Below are positions 1 to 13,133 of a DNA stretch of 64,000 nt, piece after piece. This DNA comes from Kappaphycus alvarezii (Eukaryota > Rhodophyta > Florideophyceae > Gigartinales > Solieriaceae): assembly GCA_002205965.3 (NCBI GenBank), contig NADL03000638.1, forward strand, positions 310,001 to 374,000, in the 5' to 3' direction. The notes beneath the pieces were generated by a model, which worked only from the letters and a program-made list of their open reading frames with translations, was not told where the DNA came from and made no database searches. Position 1 is the stretch's first letter; every line of letters begins with the position of its first letter. Made by a program: the position numbers and the translations under genes.

Positions 1-3000
1 AAATTTTGTGGCGCATTCTGGTGTCCCCATCCGTTAGTACTACTCGAAAAGATCCCTTTACTGTTCTTTAAATCGTCAATGCGATCGTATCCTACTCACT
101 ATTTCCAAATATCTTCTACTTCAGATGTATCTTGAACTTATACCTAGCTTGATTTAGGCTATCTAATTTTTCTGTCTGCTTGTTGATCACTTTTTTAATT
201 GACTTTACACATTCAAGCTCTTGCGTAACATCTGAAGTAGACGGAAATCACTTTCAGACTCTTTTATGGTCTCAAACTGACCCTTGCTTTGTCTTTTCGT
301 TTCTAATAGTATGTCTTTGCATGCATCAATATATTACGAGAAATATATAGGCACAATCTCTATGCAGCTCTGCTCCTCGGGCACTCTATCATTTCCTTTC
401 CTCGCTTTGGCTCAGTTTGGCCTTGATCTACAAATGGGAGCTGATCCGCTACTTTCTATCTGCGCAATCCCCACAGGATAGTCAAATCAGTAGAATGCCC
501 TGATTACACCACCTCATTCTCATTTTTGTACGTTCCCTAGCTCTCCATAAATTATTTTTCAAATTAAGTTTGTTCTGCGAGAAAATCTGCTGCCTCAAAG
601 TTTTTGAACCGTCTCGAGAACTGGAATACTACATCCTTTCCCTTTGCCCCAGCTTTTTTTTGAACATTTTCATGGCTAAACAATCTATTTCTGGGTCATT
701 AGAATCTAAAGGCCTCTTGGTAAGTACTTTTGCCTTTCAGGCCAAGTAGATCTGGACATCGCGGGCCAATCTGCTCCAGTTGCTGCGCAAAGACTCGTTA
801 GCGCGGCCCATGCCACGCGATTCACTGCGTATACTCTTAAAGCCATTCCAGAAGGTCTTTCATTCTTTTTTGGCCCTTTCAATGTCTGCGCCACCCAAGC
901 TTTGGCCAGTTATAGAGATTCGTCCTCAGTAAAAGTTTTTCTGTTGCATTTGGGCTTCACGTCAGAGTTAGTTACTCCTTCTGCGTCGCTTACAGCCCTT
1001 GACAAAGAATTATTGCGATTTCTTTGGGCCTTCGGTGCGTCGATGTCTTTTGCGGTGCAAAGACGATGAGAAAGTAGGCCTAAGATTGGTAGGGGAAAGG
1101 GAGTCATCGTTAAAATCAGATTGAAGCTGGTTTGATTTCGTGGGGTTGGTTGTCAGTTGCAATGTAGAAATCCGTACGATCCTTTTTTCTCCATTTGGCG
1201 CGAATTAGGTAATAAGGGAATCTGTATCGTACGTTGAGGGGGCGAAGGTTGTGATTGTGACCTTTCAGGAGCAGAGTCATCTACAGGTAGCTCTAGAGAC
1301 AGGCGAAGGGTATTTTTTCTGGGTTCAGGGCTTGATAGAGTTCGCAAGTGCAGTTGGGATTAAACTGGGTGTGCAGAAAGATGAAAATCATCCTGACAAG
1401 AGCGTTACTTCATTGCTTCAGTTTGGTTGGTTGTTGAGTCGTGGATTACGCCACCTGATCACTCTACTTCGTTTCATGCCCGCCTTTTTGATCTTTTTCA
1501 ACGTATTGAGCAGTTAAAAATTCAGAATTAAAGCATCATCTACGCGATGCAGACTCGCATAGACGAGATCAAGGAGCTATTTTTTGATATTATGAAGGAG
1601 ACTACCATCGCTGGTGTGAACGACCCACTCATTTATTAATGGACTGGAGAGGGACCGATAGAGGAATGTGGAGGATATTTATATTTTCAAAGGGGTTTGC
1701 AGGAGATAATGAGCAGAGATTTTATGTCACGCTGTTTTATTTCCGCAATAATCTTGAGTCTTTCAGCATATTTAGAGCCCAAATTCAACGCCACAACCTT
1801 TGAATCATCAACCCTTTCCTTTTTACTATTCGCTGTGTGAGGAGACAACTGTAGTAGTACTAATTCCATACCAAATTGAAAGGATTATAGAAAGCTGCTC
1901 AAAGCAATTGTCGCCCAAATGCTGTGGTCAGCGTGGAATGGTAAGATGATTCGGGTACCGGAAGAATGTGATGCAGAAGAGTCGAGTGGCATCCATTTGC
2001 ACCATCATGATTATGTTCCCAGCCTTTTCGTTGCTTAAACGATATAATATAGGAGTTGAATGACAATCGTATCGCATCACAGGATCATCCGTTTGATGCG
2101 CAGTCTAAGGTAGAATTAAGTTTCAGTGATTATATTGTACTTTCTGGCTATAGTAGGATGAGTGTAACTGCGATGACCAAGTACAGAAGGATTAATAGAA
2201 GATGACTTACAGAAATGTATAGGATTTTTTCATATTACTGATATTGTAGTCAAGAATAGCAAGAAGCGTAAAATTAAGAAGCAGAAAAATGAAAGTACAT
2301 TATATGAGCGATGGAAGCGTTAAAGACGTAAAAAGAGACGTTGGGTCTACTTTGGATGTAAATATATTACAGACGGCTTTGATGAGCTTTACAACCGAAA
2401 GAAGAATGAAGCAAAATGTTCAGTATTTGAATATCGTTGCGTTTTTAATGCATGCATTGGATACATCATCTGATGAAACGATATAGACAAGCCTGCTACT
2501 TGAAGCTCTTTTGGTCCAAATAGTTCTCATATTTCTCTTCAGAATTATTATCAGCAGAACTTTTTTGCATGGATCATGGATAGAAACTGATCAGAAGATG
2601 TAGAAATTTTCAATCTTATAATCGAGAGATAGCCGTGATTTGGTGGTACCATATCGAAACGAGAATGGGACGAGATTCTTCTATTTTATGCGAGCGTTTC
2701 TTAGTTGTAGTTTTGTCATCATTTCCATAAAACCCCTAATTCATAGAGATCAAGATGGAATTGGAACTTTTTATTACCAGAATGTTTGATTAATCCCTGT
2801 TTTCGAGAAGTTTTAAATACATCACGCATGAGTTAAAAGATTACTAGCCGCATTATTTTTTCCAACTGATAAACATCTTTTATCCTCGATTGTCGGACAC
2901 TCTCTGATGGCATCCCTAGAGCTCAGGATAGAATGGAACAGACTTACAGTTTTGTAGCACAGATGGCTTGGAAATTTAAGTACCGCACACGATATGCTCG

Positions 3001-3826
3001 GTAGCTAACAGTACATATGGCTATTGTTTCATTTCGATGGCAACGAATCTTTCGATAATTTAATGAAATTCTGAATAGTAAAAGGTACGGTAGATTGCTT
3101 CCTACGTAAAAATAAACTTCCAAGTATGTCAGTTCAATAAGTAAATGTATTGTTTCTTACCTGCAATTGAACCGTGGTTACTACCGTTAGGAGCTTCAAA
3201 GGGAATCAATAGGCTGGTGGAGAGATAAGGGGCCCAGGTTGTGTAGGCTTTTTTAGATGATGGAGTTGAAATTTTGTGTGCTAATAGGACTGATGGTGCT
3301 GCAAACACGTCAACGAGATATCAGAACGATTTCTCGGCGGTATAAACGAAACATAAATTCCATAAACGAACTATACAATTGGATTGATTGGGTTGTCCCC
3401 GATATCAGAGATAAACTAATCCCTCCTATCCCTTTCACGGCCGATATCGTTAGTGGAGAAATAAGGTTGCTTAATTCATTTATTGTTGAGGAAATGCACT
3501 TCCCCTGATGCAGTAATTGGTGTGTCTCTGGCCTTGATATTGGGGTGGCGCGCGGGTAATGGCTAGTTGGAAAAACTCTCTGATATTCTGCATTGAGTTG
3601 GATTTTGTCGGTGGTGAGGATGATTTTTTCGTGGTGGTAAAAGGTGCTCCTGATTTTTCTGCACTTTTTAACTGGCACGCAAGCCTTGGGTAAAATGTAA
3701 GGGTTGTTTTACTGCGGGATATGCGTTTTATAGTACCTAACCAGCGTTAAAGAGGGATGTATTTAGTTCTAGGGCTGATAAATTTTTCTGTTATTGAACT
3801 ATCCTAGGCCTTAGTACCTTACTTTA
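1..3826. other. AT-rich gene-poor stretch
   Basis: No conserved gene or recognisable transposase was found here on either strand. Base composition is AT-rich and the open frames are short and look random. The one exception is an open frame at 710-1069, listed separately. The stretch is probably old, eroded repeat DNA like the rest of the first 11 kb. Confidence 0.6.
710..1069 (+). other. Open frame of 119 codons without an early ATG, unrecognised
   Basis: A stop-free frame runs from just after a TAA at 707-709 to a TGA at 1067-1069. It has more balanced base composition than the DNA around it. The translation is rich in Ala, Ser, Leu and Phe and contains a stretch reading AIPEGLSFFFGPFNVCATQAL. 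The only ATG in frame is near the 3' end. An ATG in another frame at 673 begins a short peptide that could join it through a frame break. I do not recognise a family; it may be a fragment of a transposon protein. Given the frame breaks elsewhere in this window, a longer original frame is possible. Confidence 0.25.
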
Positions 3827-4292
3827 TAGAGTATATCGGACCATTTGCCTCATATGAGGACGAATTGTAGGGCTAATATTTTAAGTAAAAATATTTTTTC
3901 TCCTTTTTGTGCAAACCTAGCTAATCTATAGTTCAAATAGTAGTGAAGCTCGATCAAAACAAATTTTTCGGTAATTTTAACGCTGATCCGGGTACGCCCC
4001 AATTTTTACCACTCCATTAATTTCGAAATGAGTGCTAATTTGCCAAATTTTACCCTTCCAGTACCTTGAGGTGATGCTTTAGCCAAAAAAGATGTAAAGC
4101 TCTAAGCTACTGAGCAACAGGTTACTGTAATTCTATAGTTTTAGAGTATCTTTACTGTAAATACTTACGGGCCCAAAAATTGCTGTCTAATCGCTCCAGT
4201 TACTATATATATTTGTACGACAAAGACATTTGTCCTCATATAAGATCAAATGTGCCTAATATGACGACAGCTCTATGGCAGATAGACATTAG
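3827..4292. mobile_element. Degenerate 466-bp MITE copy (same family as 34110-34576)
   Basis: The right end carries TGGCAGATAGACATTAG (4276-4292), preceded by TTGTCCTCATATAAG and CCTAATATGACGACA. The left end carries TATCGGACC followed by GCCTCATATGAGGACGAATT. Read inward, both ends match the ends of the cleaner copy at 34110-34576, where the terminal sequence is CTAGTGTCTAT followed by palindromic TCCTCATATGAGGA motifs. The two copies are almost the same length (466 and 467 bp). There is no coding capacity, so this is a non-autonomous element. The interior has diverged heavily. Confidence 0.6.
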
Positions 4293-7200
4293 AAAAATCT
4301 AAACGAAGTTCTGTCCCTGATCTACGATTATTTGTTACAAGGCACACTTGTTCGAGTCCCAATCGAGCAATACAATAGTATTGCAGTTCTATTTTTAAGT
4401 CACGAGTATACATTCGTTTTGAATGTTTGGCAAGGTATGCTAATAGAAAATATGTTTGTTCCAGTCAGCAGCCCTAAAAACTATCGTTGCAAATATTGAA
4501 AGATATCGTAATTCTCTATCCTAGTTCGCTGATCGATCTCAATGCCCGCCGCGGGGAGCTCATCGGAATTTATGCGCTTTTCTTCGCTATCCACAATACA
4601 CAGTGCATGGGGATATATGCATGGACCATACGGGGAGCTGCCACTAAAACTCGCAAATTCTTTTCCTTCCGAAGTTGTACCATACATTTATAACATCAGA
4701 GCATTAGAAATTTATATATGGAAACTTTAAAGACACTAATTTTATACCTTTCAGAATTTATTCAGCAAGCATTTAAAAATTGTAAAACGTACCTTTGAAA
4801 TAATATTTTCCATATATTTTTCAATGGTTTTGAAATTTTATAGAGAGTGATTTCTAGATTTATCAATTATTACATACAAATGGTATAATTCAAAACTTTT
4901 CGGCATCAATAGTCAATGTGAGGATATCGCGGTCAAAAAAATTAATGATTTCCAATTTCAACTTTTTCTACATTACGACTTTTGGAAGCTCCAAATTATA
5001 ACCTTTGGGCCATTCTGGAAGCAAAACTTTGAAATTTATTTTTTTAGAACTACGGCCTACTTAATTCCCCTTGCTGTGTTGATTTTAATCTGTTTGTGAT
5101 TAAATCGGACACCAATATCGCCAGTAGCATATTTTTCCTATGATTCAAGTACTCTCTTAATTAGTTGTAATCTCTAGAATATTAAAGGTTCGAAAACAGA
5201 GAAAAGGCTTTTTTGCCTACACTAAACTTATACTCGCCGGTAAGAAAGAATAGAGAATTTTTAGAAGAAAATCAGTGGGAGGTACAGGTTGTTTAGAAAG
5301 AGAAGCAATTTTCCGAATACCTGAAGCTCAAAAATGTTTCATGATTCTATAGTTCTATTCTGAGTTGTTGTCGTGTAAACTATAAATTTCTCAGCAATAC
5401 CAAGAGCTGCAAGGATTTACGGAGTGCTCTGTTAGTTTTTTTGAACTTTTATTTTGAAATTAGGACATGAAGCTGAATTATCCATGTTTAACCGCCACCG
5501 ACCACCTTTAATTTTATTAAAAGAAGATTTGAAGCTTTCTTCATTCTTTCTCAAAATATTCCCCAAAGGGAAATTTCTTATTCCGTATAGGACGTTACAA
5601 TTAAATTTTCCGTAATATTTTTTGAGGAGATTGAAGGTGGTTCGCAAAACATGCCCTTTCAGTAACATCGATCCATAGTTATGCTTAGTGGCTATACTCT
5701 CTTCTAGTATTTCTGTTTGAGTTACATATTTTTGAATATTCAAAAAAGAGTTAATCCAACAGTTCTATCGAATCAGTTATAATTTACTCACTCTTTTCTC
5801 CAAAAAGTTGTAAAGCTAGCGGAAACGAATAAAGAGAAGATTTCTTAAAAATAACTTATCTTCATATTTTCTGCCGTGACTTCCCTTTTGACGTATTCTT
5901 ACGCCTATTGGAATGTCTGAGCATGGTGATAACAAAGGAATCCAAGTACGAATGACTTCATCACAGCGCATAGTTTTGTGCAAAAAATTCTGCTACATTT
6001 GCTTCAAGCCGTTGGTACTACGTTGGTACTACCTGTTCGAATACAGTCATCGAAAATTCCTGCTCGACCTATATTCAATTTATTCGTAGTCTCATGCAAA
6101 AATTGCATGTGATTTTGTCGATTTTTCTTTTTAGTTACTGCATAGCCGATCGTACACTTCAAAGCCCTCTGTTTCGCCATCATTGAAATTTTTCCATCCA
6201 GAGGCAATAAATATCTTAACTTTATCTATGAAAACTACTATTCCATATTTATTACGGTGTAGGTTTGCTTTGAGTGTCGTCATTTCTATTTCTGAAAATA
6301 TTGAATTATTTTCGTACATGCTCGTACATGCAAACTACCACACAAGTTGACTGTGTATCAGCGAGAAAATCTTTTTCAGCGAATTAACCCCCCTTCCCCC
6401 TGTTTCTCATCTCCTACGTCCAAAGATCTATATTTATTGTACTACGAGCAGATATGAAAGGTGCATTGTCAATTACGAAAGAAAATTGTCGAGAAGAATT
6501 TTTCTACCACGTGTTGACTAAGCGATAATGCTTCTTTTCGTCCCTGTTGCAATTTAACTGCACTTTCAGCTAGCCTCAGTTTCTTCTGGAGTTCTTTACT
6601 CTTCAAGGCCAGTGATTTTCTCCTAAATAGTCTCCAGAGTTTTGGCTAGCCCTACTAGCTGATCTATAGATTTAAGCTACAGCTGTCATTGTAATTCTGA
6701 AATACTTGCTCCAACTTCCACCGCAGCAATGCGCCTAAAGCACAACAACTCGCCCCCACAGTAGCCTTTGAATGCGAATTAATGAAAATTCCTTCCATTT
6801 GGGCACTGTGATCGTAATCTCTATACCAGGTTATCAACAACTCACAATACTGTACTCTGAAGCAGTACAATCTGTACTGAACATAGAATGACCCAAAACT
6901 TGTAACTGCACGGCTCCAGTCCAAGTGTAATGTGGGTTCACCTAAACAGCTGAATTTCACTGGCATTGCTTGTTAAAGCCTTGTAAAATTCCAAATCAAG
7001 CTGCCAGACATGTCACTAAATATGCTTACAGTACACATTGTACTTTCTATTGTGACGCAGGATACACTCGAACCCATATTGATGTTGCCATATCAGTTTG
7101 TGCAACTCTCTCATATCTGTGTTTTGACTGTTATTTTGTGTTTTGATAGTGATTCGATGTCGTTATACTTATCAGTCTCAGTCTTGTCTCAGTCATTTGA

Positions 7201-8639
7201 TAATTATCCTTCTTAGAGTGTGATTTCAGCAGTCACGAGGTGCTGCAAGGTTTGGTTGCAGAAGGACAGTAACGAGGCTGTGGACAGGATTCGCTGAGCG
7301 TGAGTTGCGGAGAAGTTTTGTGGTCAGGACTGCCTCCTACCACGTTCGTGGCAGTTCGGGCCGTTTGGGTAACTCAGGTTAGGTAGGTTTACTGTGCTAC
7401 AACTCATGTGTTCTATCCGAGGATTGGGTATTTAATTCTAGTCTTGAGTAAAGTCTTGGGCGCAACTAGTAAGTCCAGCCAACGAACAAAAGAATCCAGC
7501 CCCAGACATCAAAGATTGACTCGCTCTGTAATTCAACAGTTTCAGAAATACGAATTCGAGGGTTTAATGTGATCAATCTGGAATACCAGCCTGGTTCAGG
7601 ATACCCTATGTTTTTTATTCCTTATACTCTAGCTCTAGGATAGCACTCTTTGTTACATATAGAAAATGCACTCAAAATATAGTGTCCAGTAGAGAACGGT
7701 CCTTCCAATAGTTTAAGCGATTGAAGAAAATCAACCGCAAATGGGACAATCTTGTTGTAAGCTTAATAGATACATGGGTTTTACTCTTCACAAAGTGGCT
7801 TTCTGCTATACATAAAATTTGAAAAGGAAGTTGCAGGTACGCTTTACTTTCCCCTCCAGAATTCTCCCTCTCCACCGTCTAAAGGGACTCAGGTGTTATC
7901 CACCGAGTGCTTCTGTTCATTTCTAACTCCAACATTACTCACCACAAAAAAATCTACAATTATGTAAATATCCAATCTTAATGTCCATGCGTTCCATACA
8001 AGGACTAAAATAAATGAATATATGGCGCTAAAATAAGTTCTATGTCAAGAAGAGACCTTTTTACAAAAAAAATACTGACATTCTCAGTAGTAAAATCTAG
8101 AGTCTATGATGAAAATTACAAGCGCAGGCAAGGTAGTAAAAGTTCTCTGTGACACCCCTTTGTAACACATAACTGGATTGAAAACAGCGTTCCAGTCTAA
8201 TTTACACAGTGGTGTGATAAAAAACTGTTAAAAAACAGTGTCCTATCGTTCTCCAACATACAGATATTTTTATTCCAACTGCCTTGAGTAGCAATCACTT
8301 TAATGAGGTTCTAAGTTCGTACAGTAGGACTCATACTGTAACCTTTGTAATATTCACAGTAGACCAACCCTATTAGCCCCCTTCGATGAGGACGTCGATC
8401 AAAGAAGTTGTTCTCGCAGGGGGTTGCTTCCTCTGTTGTGTGGTCGCTACCATTTACTCTAGCGAAGTCACACTAAGTTCCACACTTATTATCTAGTTTG
8501 ACGATGGATTACCACTACCGCCAGGCGGGAGGTCTCGTGCGTATAACTCCTGCTTCAGTAGTCTTGACAGCGCGCAAAGCTCTTCCGTCCTGTTCATCTG
8601 GTGCGACAGGTAGATGACAACTTATTGTCTCAAAAAAAC
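4293..8639. other. AT-rich gene-poor stretch with possible transposase relic
   Basis: No intact gene is visible. On the minus strand at about 6004-6319, two overlapping frames together read FIDKVKIFIASGW, DGETEGFEVYD and then a Lys-rich segment. This resembles the catalytic core of a DDE-type transposase broken by frame shifts, but the match is weak. The frames at 3310-3678 and 5432-5743 (minus) have no family features and look like chance openings in AT-rich DNA. Confidence 0.35.
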
Positions 8640-10043
8640 TTCACGAATGTAAATGAATAAGCACAATAACCACCTTGTGGTCCAATACAAGGCCATTTCT
8701 GTGCTGACTCGGCGGTTTCCGACAGGATAAACGCACATGCGAGACCCATGACAAATGCAGTACAACAGGTCACCTCTGCAGTATGATGAGGCACGTATGG
8801 ATGATTTTACGCACCAAAATATCGCATGCATAACGACAAGCATCTTGTCAAGTTACCAATTCCCATACCAAAAAACTGTGCAGGAGCAAATTGATCCTCA
8901 AGGATAGTTGGAACATTTCTTTGATGCGTCGTCACCTTCATGGAACCATTCCAGTTCCTTGGTTCCAGTAGACATTGGTTAGGAGAGAGAGCAGAAGGAA
9001 GTTTGAAGCAGAGCTCGGGCCCTTTTTGACTTGAATTGCCCCCGAATGTTGTTTCGTCCCTTGTGTTGGTTGAGATACCTTGACTGGTTACTGAGTTGTA
9101 GAGCATAATGTGGAGTAACAACATACTGACTCGAACTGTATCCTTCCACACTCAGATTCGTCGAAAGATATGTTTTCCATACCAATGCCTTATAGTTTGT
9201 GCTTACTTCCTGTTCACCCTCTTCGATTTCAAAGTTATCCGTCTTGATTTATGTTCCACGTATTGGCACAACCTTTGCTTCCCTAAGCTTGGATGCACCT
9301 AGAACAGGCCTCGGGAAGTCCTGTAAGGCTGATTCCCTCACTCCGTCTCCAACGCTTAGGCTCGCCCACTATTGCCCCAAGAAGTAGCCGCTCCACATCC
9401 CTAATCAGTTAAATATCCAAAACTCACCCCCTAGGAGTAGATGCCACAGAAGTGATTATTTAGTGCAATTGCCCAGGCTTAAAAAATCGCAGCATTACCG
9501 TCCCGTTTGCCGTGTCGCCTGTGGTATCTCACTACTATGGGCTCCTTCCTCGTGGATCACACAAATCACGACTTTTTTAAAGCCGATGTACATGTAGAAG
9601 CGCTGTAGTCTGGCGTATTCAACTCTTCCGACGTTTTTACACCACCTCCATCTGTACGAGGGCGTTAGGAAACAGGACAACCTAACTCACTGAGCATGTA
9701 CTGACAAATCATACGTGTACTTCACAGCAAAGGGCTGCTTTCAATTGAAACGTGTGTGCCGTTCATATTTGCCGGCAGGCTGTGGCGAGATGCAGCAGTA
9801 CCCGCAGGGAGCATGGCAAGCTCTAGCATAGGTATCAATAAACCTTATATTATGAAGAGTGGTTCCCTTCAGTCTGGTTCGGGAGGTTGTCGTAGCAGTA
9901 TGGCACATTGATGATGGCTCCGGTAGCCAGGATCGGACGCTTGTAATAATGCTATGACATAATTTTACCAGCATCTGTGCAAAAAGATTCAATCCTCTGT
10001 CAGTGATACCTATTACGATAGGAACAGGAAACCGCAGAGCCAT
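8640..10043 (-). pseudogene. Unrecognised broken coding region on the minus strand
   Basis: Several minus-strand frames follow one another: 9741-10043, 9495-9680, 8807-9151, then a continuation to about 8640 past one stop. They have higher GC and more protein-like composition than the DNA around them. Phrases such as EYARLQRFYMYIGFKKVVICV, ATGAIINVPYCYDNLPNQTEG and KVTTHQRNVPTILEDQF look like real protein and not noise. The first phrase is faintly like a glycosyltransferase entry strand, but I cannot assign a family. The region could be a decayed host gene, a gene with introns plus base errors, or a transposon gene. Confidence 0.25.
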
Positions 10044-11139
10044 GATGAAAGCTAATGTGGATGAGGGAAGAGCACACTCCGTGTAATAGATTCAGTGTAA
10101 ATTGGGGGAACACGGGGGTTCATTTACTGTAGCAGTAAAGATTTTGTGAAAACCAGTACAACAACATAGTAGCTTTTAGTGAGCCCCACATACTCATACC
10201 TTCCTACTTTCTTGCAAAGTTTCTTTCTCATTGAGATGAAAGTCAATGTTTGTTTCTTTGGATATGAAAGGACGACTTTAGGATGTTCCAAATAAGACCG
10301 TGTGGGTTTTGCAATATCGAATGTTCCCTTTACTTAATTTAGACGGAAATACGGCAATCTGGAGCCCCCGAACACAGCACATGATCGATTCAATACATCT
10401 AGTGCCACACGTTGCAGACACTGGAGAAAGACCTTCGTCTATTGTACATTATTCTGTTCTCATGACATAGTCTCGTCACTTGCTATAATGCTTCGATTGC
10501 AGTATGTTTGGTATGAGACCTTGGAAGTTCAGCCTGAATTGAATCGTGGATCTCTGCATTCTGGGCTGAAATAATGGATTTTTACTATGGAAGAAACGTT
10601 TGGGAGGTTTACCCAGTTTTCCTGAGAAGGGAGGTTGAACCGTTTGGGTTAACTTACTGCGAGTGGAACATAGGGTGAAATTCCTATTAGCCTGTGCAGT
10701 GCGGCGGCGGCGGAGAAAACACTAGGGTGTTTGAATATATTGTAAAGTTTTAGTTCCATTTCCTGACTGCAATCATCCATGTTGCTGTAAACCATACACA
10801 ACTGGCGTCGACGGGAAAATGACATCTCTCGGTTTACGTACGCCTCATTTTCAAATGCCTGATCGGGATTAGCCGAACCATCTGCTGCCCCAGAAGAGTT
10901 TTACTGCGTTTTCTGAAATCAAGGGGGGTTCTTGGGTTGAGGTTGTGGAACAAAGTGATTCCAAATCCCTAGTAATGACAAATTAGTGCACGGGTATACC
11001 TAATCTTGGATATTGGATTGCAATTGGGAGAGGAGCATCCTTTTACTGCGCTGTATTATCCAGGTAATCAGAATGTAGACCGTTTGCTTGAGTAAGATTT
11101 TCGATAGGGACGAATTTCTTCACTAGGGAGCATCTTCCA

Positions 11140-11181
11140 CATACCTGTTTCATTTTGAAACATACCTGTTTCATTTTGAAA
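11140..11181. repeat. Perfect 21-bp tandem duplication
   Basis: Two adjacent identical 21-bp units (11140-11160 and 11161-11181) read CATACCTGTTTCATTTTGAA plus A. It lies about 160 bp upstream of the first recognised copine exon and looks like a recent local duplication. Confidence 0.8.
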
Positions 11182-11340
11182 CGTAAAGCTGCCAGGCAAT
11201 ACCAGCCAACAACTGGTCCTCATGAATACTGTCTTCCATGCTCCGCATTTCCGACGCAAAACTCTGCGAAACTATTCTCTGATTCGGATGATTGATGACT
11301 CATTATTTTTGATGCATCACTTTTCCTCAACTAACAACAG

Positions 11341-12495
11341 GCATTAAGAAGCTGTGTGGGTAAATCCTTGATAGATTTGCTGGACATTATAAGAAGTCTC
11401 CCTGGAGAAGTAACAAAACAGCTATGTCGTCTGCAACTCGTCGACGATCCGAAAAGTTCCATTGTATCGATAGCAACGCTGAACATGGTAGAGGTGAGTG
11501 ATGAGCCCATTGGGGGGAAGATGGATATACAAATAGAAGCATGCAACCTCGCCAATATGGACGTCTTTTCACTCAGCGACCCCTTCGCCTTGCTGCAAGA
11601 GTGGTCAAATGGAGACTGGGTTGAGATTGGTACGTCAGGTCCTATCTTTTCATCCTCGCTTTTTAAGAGGGACTACTGTACGTGTTGCAAATCTCCCCTT
11701 TCCTCTAAAGGTTTCGACCCTAACCATTCACATAATTGCTTCGATTCCTGAATGTCAACATTATTAAGGGAGGACTGAGACAATTTGGGATGTCCTTAAT
11801 CCAAAATGGGTTCGCTGCTTTCAGTTGCCACCTGAAACCTCAAGGACTCACCGTCTCAAGGTTACAATTTACGACCGAGATTCGAAGACACAGGATCTTG
11901 AGAAACAAGAGATCATTGGGTCATGTCAATGCATTGTTCAGGATATTCTTGAGAAAAGAAGCAACGGCATGAAAATGGAACTTGAGAATGATCAATTGAA
12001 GCAGACTGGCACAGTGACTGTAGTTGGGGAGCTGCAGGACTCAACGACCATCCAACATGAGATTTTTTTGGGACATTGTAAGTTTAAAAATACTTCCTTG
12101 TTCGGAATGCTACTAATAAGACCGTATATCACGATATACAAGAGGCGACCGAACAATGAGTGGGCAGCGATATTCAGGTCAAAGGCGAAAAAAGAGGAGA
12201 AGATGCTGCATTTTCTAAGGATCTTTTGCACAGGGCTATCATTCGGACATCGGGTGGTGGAAATCCGGAAGAAACTCCGCTGCGAATTGAGTTGAGGTCT
12301 CATCGGTCCATCACAGAACATAAACTGATCGGGGCGGTGCAAATGTCCCTTGCTTCACTTCGTCGACAAGCAGTTGGGAAGAAAATCAGTCTCGGGCTTG
12401 CCGGGGAGTCTGTAGGGGAGCTTTACATAACTCGAGCGACACTTGATGGTGCATCAAGCAGTTTTGATTTTGAGGTTTCATTCTGTGCAAACTAA
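11341..12495 (+). CDS. Copine-like protein with two C2 domains and no von Willebrand A domain
   Basis: Copines are cytosolic proteins that bind phospholipid in a calcium-dependent way through tandem C2 domains, followed by a vWA domain. Here the first C2 has the family signature DVFSLSDPFALL, then EIG joined across an intron (11630-11768, GTACGT...TTAAG) to RTETIWDVLNPKW, and later TIYDRDS. The second C2 reads SLFGMLLIRPYITIYKRRP and later PLRIELRSHRS and HKLIGAVQMSL. A one-base loss in the A6 run near 12189 breaks the frame inside C2B; restoring it gives one continuous frame to the TAA at 12493. The SDPF-type and DxD calcium ligands are kept in C2A but lost in C2B (LIRPY, RSHRS). The first in-frame ATG is at 11485. 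However, the frame is open upstream to a good acceptor (CTAAC...AACAG, ending at 11340), so an upstream exon is likely. No vWA domain follows before 13 kb. Confidence 0.82.
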
Positions 12496-13133
12496 CCATT
12501 AGCACAATTAACGTCATTTTTAAGGACACAGATAAACCTTTGAACTGTGTCCTGGTCCGAAGGGTGCGTGAACTTCTGCCAAGAAAATGAATCCCCCCGA
12601 TCTAGGCATTGTTTTATTTTTTCATCCTGTGACACTCTCTCGGACAGGAATTCTTTTGAGATGCTTGGGCTCTCACTCTATTCGCCTTTGAGGGAGCAGC
12701 CTTGTTTCGTATTTTGGCATTTACCATGGCAATGGGAGAGAATATCGTAAAGATTAGGTTGTTCTATCGGTTCTGCCAGATATTACGTAAGCTGACGACG
12801 TCTACCCAAAATAGTTGGCTTTGAAAAGCGTGGATGGCGTCGCCATTTCCGTAGTGATAAGCAAAGAGGGCCACAGTTTGTGATGAAGAATCTAGTGCAT
12901 TGCCCATACGATACCTAGACATGCATAGTTATTGAGTGCCCAAGTGTTTCGGGGAGACTTGGGTCATGGACCTACGTCCCCGGCCAAGGTACGAGTGACA
13001 AGATGTTTCTCCGCTTTCGCAGCCATCCTTTCCCACCACGGCCAACTTTGGAAACACGCATATCTACATACCAAGGGAAGACGTGCTACGACCATGGGTG
13101 ACTTCAGATCACACAGTCGTCGAAAGGCATTTG
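12496..13133. other. Convergent intergenic spacer
   Basis: This spacer lies between the 3' ends of the copine-like gene and CDK5RAP3. No further C2 or vWA coding sequence, RNA gene or repeat was seen. Confidence 0.6.
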
